Below, piece by piece: positions 23,640-38,530 of a stretch of 64,000 nt of DNA. The stretch is from Trichoplax sp. H2 (Eukaryota > Placozoa > Uniplacotomia > Trichoplacea). A program made the translations under genes and the position numbers. The stretch covers positions 620,001-684,000 of the forward strand of contig NOWV01000021.1 of the NCBI GenBank assembly GCA_003344405.1. Reading direction: 5' to 3'. The notes under the pieces were generated by a model. The model made no database searches. It was not told the DNA's origin and saw only the letters and a program-made list of their open reading frames with translations. Every line of letters starts with the position of its first letter. The stretch's first letter is position 1.

Positions 23640-23735
23640 GAACTGGAGTACAGTACTGTGTACACTACACTGTACTGTACTGTACAGTACTGTATATTGG
23701 ACATTGTACTGTACACTGTACAGTGTACAGTACAA
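23640..23735. repeat. GTAC-palindrome tract (left contig copy)
   Basis: About 95 bp of almost pure GTAC/CTGTA/CAGTA words, for example CACTGTACTGTACTGTACAG and ACTGTACAGTGTACAGTAC. In the right-hand copy the homologous tract (24828-24900) has a different length and order, and the sequence that follows here (23736-23870) is absent there. Confidence 0.85.
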
Positions 23736-23904
23736 TTGTCACAGCCCATAATGCATCAATGCCGACGTCAGTGAGACAACCATGACCATTGAGGTACCTC
23801 TACGACTGTGACTCACACTCAGATGACTCTAATATCGTGCAGTAGTAGTGCAATACGTATGTACTGTACTGAGTACATACCATATGACAATATACTGTAT
23901 ACTG

Positions 23905-24347
23905 TAGCAACTGAAACATGAAACATGACCTAGTGTACTACTACGCATGCTCTATGCTAGACAATCTATAATATAGCAACTGAAACATGAAACATGGCCT
24001 AGTGTACTACTACGCATGTTCTATGCTAGACAATCGATAATATAGCAACTGAAACATGAAACATGGCCTAGTGTACTACTACGCATGCTCTATGCTAGAC
24101 AATCGATAATATAGCAACTGAAACATGAAACATGGCCTAGTGTACTACTACGCATGTTCTATGCTAGGCAATCGATAATATAGCAACTGAAACATGAAAC
24201 ATGACCTAGTGTACTACGCATGCTCTATGCTAGACAATCGATAATATAGCAACTGAAACATGAAACATGGCCTAGTGTACTACTACGCATGTTCTATGCT
24301 AGGCAATCGATAATATAGCAACTGAAACATGAAACATGACCTAGTGT
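23905..24347. repeat. 69-bp minisatellite, about 6.5 units, cut by gap 1
   Basis: Units start with TAGCAACTGAAACATGAAAC at 23905, 23974, 24043, 24112, 24181, 24247 and 24316; spacing is 69 bp except one 66-bp unit that lacks a TAC. Each has CCTAGTGTACTACTACGCAT, CTATGCTAGACAATCGATAA. Variants alternate (ATGACC/ATGGCC, GCATGCTC/GCATGTTC, CTAGAC/CTAGGC). The array runs into the N gap. Confidence 0.92.
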
Positions 24348-24367
24348 NNNNNNNNNNNNNNNNNNNN
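24348..24367. other. Assembly gap 1 (20 N)
   Basis: Twenty N. The next base (24368) restarts sequence already seen from 23189, so the gap sits between two overlapping contig ends and does not represent missing DNA of known length. Confidence 0.95.
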
Positions 24368-24827
24368 TACAAGTAAGACATTCTACTTTACCGAAAATCA
24401 TTTCATCAAGAGAGTGTACAATAGAGTATGGTAGGAGAATGATTTCAATCTTTCAACTTCAAGAATTGACAAGTTGTCATTTTCTGGCACGATACTTTTT
24501 AGAGAAGTTGTAGTGCTCATACGTACGCGTAGATGACGATCAGCATCCGTAACTTATTGTAAGCAACTGGATCATTGACTGCAAATAACTCATCGATTTA
24601 CTAATAATGCCACATAGCTATTAGCCGTGAATTTTCCCTTACCATAATTCGAACTGGTCGACTTATTCCTGTGAACAGCGGTGAACCAATTCACAAAGAT
24701 CAAAATGGTTGACTACACGGACACGAGGTATCGGTAGGAAGAGGGAGAATACGCCGACGGCTGCGTATTTGAGTGGTTACAATTTTTCGTTTGCAGTCCG
24801 TAGCATCTGTCAGTACATGAACTGGAG

Positions 24828-24900
24828 TACAGTACACTACACTGTACAGTTCTACAGTACTGTACTGTACTGTACTGTACAGTACAGTACAGTACATACC
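24828..24900. repeat. GTAC-palindrome tract (right contig copy)
   Basis: Counterpart of the tract at 23640-23735, with ACTGTACTGTACTGTACTGT followed by repeated ACAGTACAGTAC. It joins directly to CATACCATATGAC, which in the left copy lies about 161 bp further on. Confidence 0.85.
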
Positions 24901-24923
24901 ATATGACAATATACTGTATACTG

Positions 24924-25152
24924 TAGCAACTGAAACATGAAACATGGCCTAGTGTACTACTACGCATGTTCTATGCTAGACAATCGATAATATAGCAACT
25001 GAAACATGAAACACGGCCTAGTGTACTACTACGCATGTTCATGCTCGACAATCGATAATACAGTATAGCAACTGAAACATGAAACATGACCTAGTGTACT
25101 ACTACGCATGTTCCATGCCAGACAATCGATAATATAGCAACTGAAACATGAC
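24924..25152. repeat. 69-bp minisatellite, continuation after gap 1
   Basis: Units start at 24924, 24993, 25066 and 25135 (69, 73, 69 bp; the 73-bp step has a small insertion and deletion). The last is truncated after CTGAAACATGACTGAG. Same family as 23905-24347. Read as the right contig's copy of one array. Confidence 0.9.
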
Positions 25153-25337
25153 TGAGCCCAAGATGGTCCAGTAGGACGGTGCACAGCGTAGGAGATGTCA
25201 TATGACACATTCACGTCACTGAATCAATGGCCAATAAAAATGCAGTTGACTTCTGGCTTTTAAAGTTGGAGGCTGCCTATCAGCCCCATATGCCTTTGCG
25301 CGTATCATATAATACGAGTCGTAAAAAATAATTCAAG
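25153..25337 (+). promoter_or_regulatory. YY1 upstream region with CCAAT and YY1-like motifs
   Basis: The 185 bp between the minisatellite and the YY1 ATG hold a CCAAT on the plus strand (25231-25235), a CACGTCA half-CRE near 25213, a CATATG palindrome near 25199 and CAAGATGG near 25159. The start codon itself sits in CAAGATGGCCG. Promoter function is inferred from position and motifs only. Confidence 0.4.
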
Positions 25338-29220
<3,883 letters not shown>

Positions 29221-31454
29221 ATTATTGGAAAAGATTTACTATGCCTGAAATTGGTAAAAGTGATTAATGTTTATACTTGATTTCACGCCTGCTCAGTACA
29301 TGTTTCTCATTTACTGTATTCTAATCAACTCAGGATTTTTTTGTGATAACTGTAAGCGATCTCGCTGGCATTATAGGCATGTTTAATTTCTGATAATAAC
29401 ATTCTTAAAAAAAGCTAAAAATTGTCATAAAGACGACACTTAGATATTTCTTTAAAGGCTCTCAGAGTATTTTTTCTAAATTATTACCCGAAGAGATGAC
29501 TGCCAAGTTGAACAAATCTCTAACCAATAGTTTTTTCTTATTGCTTCTATCGGTATAACCATCTTGAAAAACTTACTTAAGATACCTTGTATCGAGGTCA
29601 TTATAACAGAGATCTCTCACCGTAATTCGATTTATCTCCTAGATTTACATGATATGAAAGATTAATATTCTGTTTACAATGCTTTTTCGTCTAAAGATGA
29701 GCATATTGCGGTATTTGATGCTTAATTACTTTTGAGTACAGGCCTCATACTACTGAGAGCAAAACTACTACACTGATTATATCACGAAATTTATAGATAT
29801 ATCCTGTACAGGTTGTTGCATTTAAGTACATTGAATAGCTTTTTATGATTGATACAAAGGCATTCGTTTTATCTAGCGATTGTCTTAATGTAAATCAAGA
29901 TTTAGTGTACAGAAATTGTTATAATAATGTAATACCCATCCGTTGTCTCCCTTATGAATGTAACATGAATAACAGAGTACTGTAATACCATTGAAATGAA
30001 CTGTACTGTATAACTTTTCTTATTGTTTGACATCGTGATAATATATAAAATGAAAATTTCTTTTTGCCCTGTACGAATGTTTCAAATTAATAATTATTAC
30101 TGCTTGCCCTGTACGTATTCTTAGAGATTGTACATTGTCGTTAATTTTTAAATTTTATGTTCTAATCTTGCATGACTGGTTAATTGCGATGGAAGTTTTT
30201 ACTGAATTATTGCTACATTACAGCAGACGATATATGCGTACATGACACACGTATTGCAAATAGGAACAGCTGGTGTGTGTTTTATTTTATGAATTATGAT
30301 ATATAGTAAAGTGAGTTTCTAATTAATAAGCATGAGTAGGACTGAATTTGAGTCAGCATAGCAATATGTGTATGATGTATCTATACATATGTAGCAAGTA
30401 TAGTTAAAATTCTGTATTTTAGTGCATTAATGACTTTTCCATGTTAGATGATGTAGGTTGCTAACTACCGTACAGTGCTGCAAAGTTAGCCAGGATCAAT
30501 AATTATATAATTGACATGCTATTTAAATACATGATTGTTTTATATTAAGAAATCAAAGTACTTTATCTAGTATGTACAGCAACTTAAAAAAAAATAATAT
30601 CATTCGCAATACAGAGTGGCTACGAACTGAGACTAAATAAAAGAAAACAGAACTACAGGAAATTACAAACAAAAGCTGCCCACTTGGGTTCTAAGTATCG
30701 GAACATCCACTTATACAGTTATACTTGAACTGTATGATATACAGTACGTGTACAAACAATTAAATAATATCAAGTATACACTGTTGATTTATTTCCAATT
30801 GTCATAAATTCCTGGAGAAAAAGCCCAAAATTACATATCGTACAATTTGTTTGCTTCTGATTCATTAATTAATCGATGGAAGGCCTAAGCCGCGAACTAA
30901 TTTTACTGTAATCGCAGCATAGTTGTGGTTATGCGCTGTTTTCAAGATGACGACTGATCAGCTGCATACAACCGCCATCATCTACAAATATACATACGTA
31001 TACGTATTTCTATATGCATGGTATCTAGGATTCATTACGTCATTGTTTTGCACATTTTAATATGTAAGTTTTTGTCCCTTTGTAGAACGGATATAAAGTG
31101 TTGGTTATATCAAAAGTTTGTAGGTGTATTAATCTAAAATCAATGTTTATCTGAAACAATACCACTATATACTGTACTGTACAGTACCATCTATGATTAA
31201 TTATCATCCAGATTAGCTGCTTGTTCGGTTTTATATTGACAGCAGAGAGCGGAATTTCGGATTACTGACAGCAACATGTAAAGCTTAAACGGTACCCGAT
31301 GCATTATGTGCGTTACTTGCAGAAATTATTTAATTAATAAAAGCGCATTTAAATTAATTAACCGCCATTTCTGGCATATTTAATGAGGTTTCATAGTACT
31401 TTTAATACTTTTAATAAATCAACAAAACGTGATTTATCAAGAACGTCTCTCTGC

Positions 31455-31489
31455 AAAATTCGGTACAGTAAACTGCTGTACCGAATTTT
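31455..31489. repeat. Perfect 14-bp inverted repeat (hairpin)
   Basis: AAAATTCGGTACAG, 7-nt loop, CTGTACCGAATTTT: a perfect 14-bp stem in non-coding DNA about 170 bp from a GTAC tract. The ends are A/T runs (AAAA...TTTT), so on either strand it resembles a hairpin followed by a T run. Confidence 0.85.
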
Positions 31490-31654
31490 CAATAGAATTT
31501 TAACATAGAAATTGATTTTTTCCCCATTTTTTATTACGATATTTCAATTTTAATACACCTAAGCTATCAATTGATAGCAAATATGTGTAATAAAGTTTTC
31601 AAATTATAATTTCATCTAATTTCAATCTGTAGGAAAGACTTGTAGGAGACCCCT

Positions 31655-31810
31655 TCAGTCCATACAGTACCGTATACAGTAAGTAGATGTACTGACACAG
31701 TACCAAACCTTCGACAGGGATAGACACTATACAGTACTACGGTGGCCCAGAAGGCTCTGATGGGCCACCGTACTATACTGTACTGTACAGTGTACAAGTG
31801 TACAGTAAGT
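31655..31810. repeat. GTAC tract enclosing a GC-rich 12-bp hairpin
   Basis: GTAC/CAGTA words flank a perfect inverted repeat at 31738-31772 (TACGGTGGCCCA, 11-nt loop, TGGGCCACCGTA). The stem is GC-rich in an AT-rich setting. Flanking ACTATACAGTAC and CTATACTGTAC extend the pairing imperfectly. Confidence 0.8.
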
Positions 31811-31959
31811 ACTGTAGATCTGTTCATGGTTTGCTTTTAAGATGATTCAGTATAGAGCGATCTGAACAATACATCGAAGTAAGATCATTGGTTCAACAGA
31901 ACAATAGCAGTTAAAATCATTGGTTCAACTGAACAAAGCAATTTCGAGAAGAATTTACA

Positions 31960-32042
31960 GTATACAGTAGTACTGTACTGTACTGTATGACTTCACGTAT
32001 TGTAAATAAATACTGTACGGTACAGTACCGTACAGTACTGGT
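31960..32042. repeat. GTAC-palindrome tract
   Basis: Two blocks, AGTACTGTACTGTACTGTA and TACTGTACGGTACAGTACCG, within 80 bp. The second abuts the end of the possible coding fragment on the minus strand. Confidence 0.75.
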
Positions 32043-32349
32043 AGCAGCGCAGAAAAGAACTCCAATAATAATTTATCAAAATAATCGAATTTGCCTTCTG
32101 CGTCTTTGGGTGGAATTCCTCTGTTGCACTTTTCCAGAGCTACGTGTATAAAATCCTTCCAAACTCGGCTGTCTTTCACTTTTAAGGCTTTACAACTGAA
32201 AAAAGATAGTTATCGGTAAGATCTCATAGTTGTACTTTTATGAACGTTGTTAATCAACGTATGGTAACATCAGATATTGCCGTAGCGTTGAAGAGATCCA
32301 TTTTAATAGCCAACTCATGATCACTGCTAGCACAGTTTTTTTCTCCCAT
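31990..32349 (-). CDS. Possible small gene or gene fragment, unrecognised
   Basis: On the minus strand an ATG at 32347-32349 opens a 31-codon frame (MGEKNCASSDHEL...TAISDVTIR). Some 150 bp downstream, after a TTTTTTCAG acceptor near 32200, an open frame of about 50 codons has balanced, coding-like composition (VWKDFIHVALEKC, GKFDYFDKLLLEFFSALLP). It then runs into a GTAC tract at about 32040. I could not find a clean phase-matched donor-acceptor pair for the two pieces, nor a convincing 3' end. I do not recognise the family. It may be a decayed gene truncated by the repeat, or a real gene with an exon I missed. Confidence 0.3.
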
Positions 32350-33939
32350 TGCAATATCTACAGTAGTACAGCACTCTGATATTCATAATATTCACCATCT
32401 ATTTTGAAATGATTCATTGATAATTGACCAAAATACTTCATTTACAGCTATGGATGCTATTGCATTACCTATGTACGTTCAAGATTCAACGATCTTATAT
32501 GGAGTACACCTTTTATCTTGTTATGTGTAGCCATTTTATTGCAGTTCTTAGCCTCCGTTATTTTTTACAGAGGAAACTTCTCTTGTATTCCCTTACTAAT
32601 ATTAATCAAGGCATACAAGTAAACCCACATGCAGTAGTTCTACTTGACTCCTCTTATCAATAACCTATTAGACTGATCCTATAGCACAAGTAGTAACAGT
32701 AGTATTTATAAGTCTGAAATAATTTAAATTGATTTTAAGAATTATTATTACAACGTCTCACTATAATCGGATACTTTATCGACTCTATCGGTTGGTATTG
32801 ACTGTCTGGAACATGCCCAATAACCCACACAGGCAAAGCTTTTGTTTTACCTCCACAGGGCTATGGTACAACGCAGAATGTTTCCATAGATTTTCCCGTT
32901 CTGATTAATTATAGTATAATTATACTTTGTAATTGGACTGCCAATAGCTGAAAGATGACTACTGCACATGGAATCCGATTCAGTTCTACTCTACTGTGCT
33001 GTGGACAATAATAGTACATTAATACGATATCAATACTGCAGTTATTATTTTGGGGAGGGGGGATAGAGTACTGGAAATGATTGATTTATGCTCTTGGAGA
33101 TTGATAGCCATTTCTCGAAGTTTTCTACAGTCTACAGCATTTATAATGAGTATCTGTCAATAACGTCTTGGAGGAATGTAGTGTAAATAGTATCATATCT
33201 ATCTAAATTTTATGACAGTACAAAATCCTAAAGAATGTGTTAACCACCGTTATTGTACGAGCGTATGTCGGATACAATGTTACTACGATGGACTGTTTAT
33301 TGTATTGTAGTGACAGTAACATATAATTAAATTACTGTATTCACAAGCATGTATCATTAACGCCCTATAATTTAGTTATGTGATCCCTGTACAATAACTG
33401 TATAGTTGCTGTCTGCGTATTCTAATTAGAGTACGTACAGACTCATTTCTGGCATTATTGATAACAACAATTGGAGCACTCCAGTATTTCACACTTTCCT
33501 TAGAAAACAGTCAAAATCATGCTTGCGGTCACTATTGGACTACGTATTTTGACTGAAGTATGGTCATATAATGTAGATAGCGTGTAGATGTTGTATACTT
33601 TAATTTACTGAGCCTAAATGGTGAGAGTGCTGACTAGATCGCTGAAAATGTAGTCAGTACTATACGTATTCTATTGCTTATCGAACTTTAATTAAGGTGA
33701 CGCTAGAGATCAATCGAGGTTACGATCAATATACTTCAATGTACCTGGATACTTATTACTGTATATGTATAGTCTAGTAAGAAGTAATTATTGTCGATAA
33801 ACGTTATTAGTTATTGTAAAATATGAATCGAAAATCAATATAGTACCCGATCTAACATAAATACGATAATAAGATAATACTGTACACCTGGCATTAACCA
33901 GTATAATCTTAATCTATTTTATAGGATTAGTGAAGTAAA

Positions 33940-36900
33940 ATGTCGTATCCACCACCAGGAAGCTATCCAGGATATCCCCCATCTAATACTGGTTATCCAC
34001 CATCTAATACGGGTTATCCACCAGCTGGTAATCCAGCATACCCGCCTGCTCAAAATCCTGGTTATCCACCGGCTGCTCCTGCAGCTTATCCACCAACTCA
34101 GACTCCCGGATATCCACCAGCTAATGTACCTGGTTATCCGCCATCTAGCACTCCTGGTTATCCGCCATCAAACACTCCTGGTTATCCGCCATCAAACACT
34201 CCTGGTTATCCGCCATCAAACACTCCTGGTTATCCGCCATCGAACACTGCAGGGTATCCACCAGCAAACACTACTGGCTATCCACAATCTGGTTACCCAG
34301 CGAATCCGCCAGCTGGTTCACAGCCATATCCATCTAATCCTAGTTATGCTGCAGGCTCTGTAAGTAAAATCGGACTGCTTATATATATAATTATTTGATT
34401 GCTATTGGATAGAATTCTTTTGCTACTATGGCTACAGTATAAGTCACTTGGCTACTAAGAGCAATTAAAGATTACTGATATTATTTATAGACCTTCACAT
34501 ACATATAGTAGTACATTTTAAAGACCCTTAACTAACTTTCGTAACTATTGTAATTTAATAATATAATTAATTTCTACTATTAAATGGACGTGTAGTTCAT
34601 ATGAATGCTTCGGAATTCGGAATATTGTAAAGTATAATAGCGGTACCTGCCCTAATATAGAACTATCCTTTGCAGGGTTATCCAGCAACTGGTCAGAGTT
34701 ACCCGGCTGCAGGTACAGCTTATCCTGGTATGACTCAACCACCAACTTCTACAACATCTTCATACAATTCATATCAAGCAGCTCCACCATCTGGATCTGC
34801 AGCTATGCCCGTCCCGTATCCTACAGGGACAGCAGCACCGCCAACGCAGCAACAGTTGTACAGCACTCCAAATATGCCTGCTCAACAGCCAACAGTCCCA
34901 CAACCAGCTCAACAAAGTTACGGTGCACCTCCGGTTGCAGCTCCTCAAGCAACGGCTCCGCAGCTAGGTAGCGCAAAATACACCTCAATACTAATTTTTA
35001 CGAATTGCTTTAAATTTATATCTATATGATTCTACAATTCTTAAATGTATTTCCCTTCCTTATCATTCTGTCACCTTTACCGGATTTTAAACCTTAAATA
35101 AAGGTTCTCCAATCCAAGTATGTCACCAAACTTCTATAACGGTGATACTTTATCGGCTATGTTATGCTAAATGTAAAATATCTACTTAAGGCATCAAACG
35201 TGATTCCTCCAACAGCTGCAATGGCCACAATGAATATAAAATCAGTGACAGCTGTAAGTATGATTTCTACGCCTGCTATTATTTGACAATGTTTGATAAT
35301 ACTTAAGGAAGAATATAATGGAATTTTGATATCCTACTTCTGATTTAAACAGAAAGGTACTGTTGTACCAGCCAAAACATTTAATCCTGAATCTGATTGT
35401 GAAATTTTAAAAAAAGCCATGAAAGGTTTCGGTACGTTTATATGTTTGCCTACTTGACTCCTTTAAATGCTTTAAAAATTGTGTGTAATGTTACATCGCG
35501 TGATGTGAACTAGTCGAAGCTAAGGCTTAGTATGACTTAAAAACTGGACGCTCCAGCTTTATGTAGATATCATGATCTATAACTTGTAATTGTAACTGCC
35601 GCAGGTACCGATGAGAAAGCCATCATTGATATACTAGCCAATCGATCTAATGCTCAGCGCTTGAAAATCTCTTCCATGTATAAAACTATGTTTGGACAGG
35701 TGATACCAAACCAACCTTTCATATAGATACCTCATTATTATTAACAATGCAACTAGTTATTTTCCTATAAAAGTTATATACTAGTATTGGCAACTTAGAC
35801 AAGCATAGCCATTCATTTACAAGCTATAATCATATAGTACTCTATAAAGTTATTTGGTATGACCGTACATGTAGGATCTTATAGGAAAACTCAAGTCTGA
35901 ACTATCTGGTAACTTTGAGAAAGCTATCTTAGCACTATTGAATCCCCCAGCTGTACAAGATGCGAAGTGGTTACGTGCAGCAATGAAAGTAATTCAAATT
36001 TTTTAAGCTTTTACTTATTATAGTCAATTTATCTTTTAAAATTTTAACGAGAGCACAATTTTTTATTAGGGGTTAGGCACAGACGAAGAGATACTTATTG
36101 AAATCTTATGCACTCGTACTAATGCGGTAAATATTACTGTTCATTCAATACTCGTATGTAATTAGATGTTACTGTAATGATCATTTAGGATGCTGTTTAA
36201 AGCGTCTCCGACATTTTTTATATAACGAGAGATTCGTAGAAGTATTGATAATTGCATAGATAGAATCCTGACCAATATGTGCTAATGTAGTATCATAGCA
36301 TATAATATTGATGTAAGGTAATGAAATATCTCACAGAAATGCGGCTTTCAATCTTAAATTTCATAGGAAATACTTGCAATCAAGGAAGCTTACAAGAAAA
36401 GTTAGAATTGTGATAAACTATTAGATTCGAAGTTGGTAGTGTATTAATGATTTCTGTTACTTACAGCGTACTTTTATGTTCACCATTTCTATAGACATAA
36501 ATAGGGATCTTGAAAAGGATTGCGTGAGCGAAACAAGTGGGTACTTTAAGAGGTTGTTGGTCTCAATGTGTCAAGTATGTCAATAAGTTGATGTGATAAA
36601 AACTACAATACTACTTTAAAAAGAACACGGTAGCAGAAATTTGTAGATTTCAGTATTATACTTATTTAATAATAGGCTAATAGATCTGAAGCCACTTCCG
36701 TTGACATGGCAAGTGCTAAAAAGGATGCTGCGGATTTGTTTCAGGTAAGCTGTAATTATAAATTTATAGGATATTGTAAAGATTCATAAGATATATAACC
36801 AATTTATTAATAAAACTTTGTTAAGGCTGGTGAAAAAAGATGGGGAACTGATGAATCTCGTTTTAATGTAATCTTATCTTCACGAAGTTTTCCGCAGTTG

Positions 36901-37632
36901 AGAGCAGTCTTTGATGAATATACTAAGGTTATTTATTATTAACATTCTCTATCGTCGAATAAAGTTAGGATTTAAATTAGCATTAAAATGAAATGCTTAC
37001 GATAAATTACCATATTTTGATCTAAATAGATTTCACAGCGAGATATCTTAAACTCTATAGACCGAGAGATGTCCGGTGATCTAAAACGAGGATTTAAAAC
37101 TATAGGTATCGTCTCACCCAAAATATAGCTAGTTATACTTTATTATCATTCGTTACAAAGCATATAAAATTGATCTCTGACTATCTCCAGAATCCATAAT
37201 ATATTATCTAATGAAATATTTTACAGTAAAGTGTGCACGTAATGCACCTAAATTCTTTGCCGACCGGCTACATCATGCAATGAAAGGTGTCGGCTCAGAT
37301 GATGATACATTAATTAGGATCATTGTGTCAAGAAGTGAGGTGAGTTTAATTACTTTCCAAGCAGTTGTCATGTATTGTATTAAGGCTTATTCGAAGATGA
37401 TTTACTCAAGTGTCTTATAGCAAAACTGTGTGTGCCTTTTAGTAAAGCAATTATTCAAAATGGTACATCGTTTGTACATTGAACTAGCCTATTTTTCTTA
37501 TTATAGATTGACCTTGCTAGTATCAAAGCAGAGTATCGGAATGCTCATCACAAAAGTCTTGGTAAAGCAATTGAAGGGGAAACTAATGGTGATTTTAAAC
37601 GAATACTCCTAGAAATTGTTAAAATGGACTAA
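33940..37632 (+). CDS. Annexin with long Gly/Tyr/Pro-rich N-terminus (A7/A11 type)
   Basis: Ca2+-dependent phospholipid-binding protein. Exon 1 (33940-34359) and exon 2 (34676-34977) encode a low-complexity tail of repeated (P/A)GYPPxNT and Gln/Ala/Pro segments, the ANXA7/ANXA11 layout that supports condensate formation in those proteins. Four annexin repeats follow in many short exons: R1 [16 protein letters not shown]2 [16 protein letters not shown]3 [14 protein letters not shown]4 [14 protein letters not shown]. These carry GxGT-type calcium loops, with GS instead of GT in R4. The end is [21 protein letters not shown] and TAA at 37630-37632. Exons 2 and 3 (35192-35251) do not match in phase. 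A 14-nt microexon at 35104-35117 (G|GT TCT CCA ATC CAA) restores frame exactly and has a GTATGT donor; this is inference. A likely non-coding 5' exon is implied by the acceptor at 33922. Confidence 0.94.
34129..34248 (+). repeat. Coding 24-bp minisatellite in annexin exon 1
   Basis: Five head-to-tail copies of a 24-bp unit starting CCTGGTTATCCGCCAT at 34129, 34153, 34177, 34201 and 34225, encoding PGYPPSNT (first SST). The three central copies are identical at the DNA level, so they expanded recently and length is probably polymorphic. Confidence 0.95.
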
Positions 37633-38420
37633 CAATATTCTGCATGATAATATTTTTACTTTTAACATGAGCTCCATGCCAAAGTAAGACTGCAGCCACT
37701 GAAGTATGAGTTTGGATGAGATTTAGGTCAACTGCTCTCTTGTTTAATTAATTATAGCCAAAACTGCAGACAGACTTTTAGAACGTTTAAAGAAATTTCT
37801 GAGCACTTTTAATATTTAGGATATTATTTCTACGGAAGCAATATATAATATTACGGAAACGTTGATCACATTAAAGATTAACACTATTGTCGATCCTAAT
37901 GTTATTTCGAGATAGCAATAAATGTACTACAAAATCGGAAAATAAAGTTAAATTCCAGTTTATGCTTGTGTTACTGTTGATCCGCTGTAACTCAACCTAC
38001 TGTGGATCCCTGTACCAAAATACATTGTTTGAGATTGTGCCTTATCAGTACCTGATTGAATTAAAAAAATAGAAAAAAGGAAGGATTACGGACCTGATTG
38101 CGATGGGAATAGAGACCAAACCATTAAAAAATACCCTAATTGAGATTACTACACCTCCATGATCACTATAAGTTGTAATCTGCCAGATAAACATTTTAGC
38201 TATTCAACTTGTGGAACTGACGAAAACTATAATTGATATAATATAAATATACAGATTTTTCGACTGAGTAAAGCTAATAAAGAAGGCACAGAACAGTATA
38301 TAAATTACAAATTATGAATTAATCAGCTGAATACAATGATAACAATAACTGACAACTTCCAGACGTCAGTTTCTATATTTTTACCTGCAGACTGCATAGT
38401 AGGTCTCAAAGACGTGCTAT

Positions 38421-38516
38421 CTTTAGTTTGAAGGCGCAACCATAGTCTCCATAGGTGTAAAAGAAAACCTGGTTTTCTTTTAACCCTATGAACTAAGTCA
38501 AGCTGCGCCTTTAGTG
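38421..38516. repeat. About 95-bp imperfect foldback
   Basis: Left arm GAAGGCGCA...CCATAGGTGTAAAAGAAAACC, right arm GGTTTTCTTTTAACCCTATG...TGCGCCTTT. The inner stem is 15 of 17 paired around a minimal loop near 38471; the outer GGCGCA/TGCGCC also pairs, with mismatches between. Size and shape resemble a foldback mobile element or a long hairpin RNA. Confidence 0.75.
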
Positions 38517-38530
38517 ATGTTCTGGTAGTA

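Larger units (their letters stand above)
22769..25337. other. Divergent intergenic region RPS20-YY1 with satellite and gap 1
   Basis: It holds the RPS20 promoter side (22769-23188, no gene seen), a 450-bp block present twice (23189-23640 and 24368-24819, offset 1179, one substitution noticed), GTAC tracts, a 69-bp minisatellite and the YY1 promoter side. The repeated block has short open frames that run into GTAC tracts on both strands; I read them as chance. Confidence 0.7.
29221..33939. other. Long intergenic region between YY1 and annexin
   Basis: 4.7 kb, AT-rich. It contains two strong hairpins (31455-31489 and 31738-31772), two GTAC tracts (31655-31810 and 31960-32040) and one possible minus-strand coding fragment (31990-32349). 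The rest (29221-31450 and 32400-33900) shows no gene I can support. A splice acceptor at about 33922, just before the annexin ATG, suggests a 5' UTR exon of the annexin lies somewhere here. Confidence 0.5.

Noticed and set aside
23530-23751. Open frames on both strands overlapping GTAC tracts (also 24700-24967, 51475-51857, 52170-52466, 53694-55861)
   Set aside because: Their residues are mostly Tyr, Cys, Thr, Val, Ser, Gln from translated GTAC words, frames are open on both strands at once, and no family motif is seen. They are products of the repeat.
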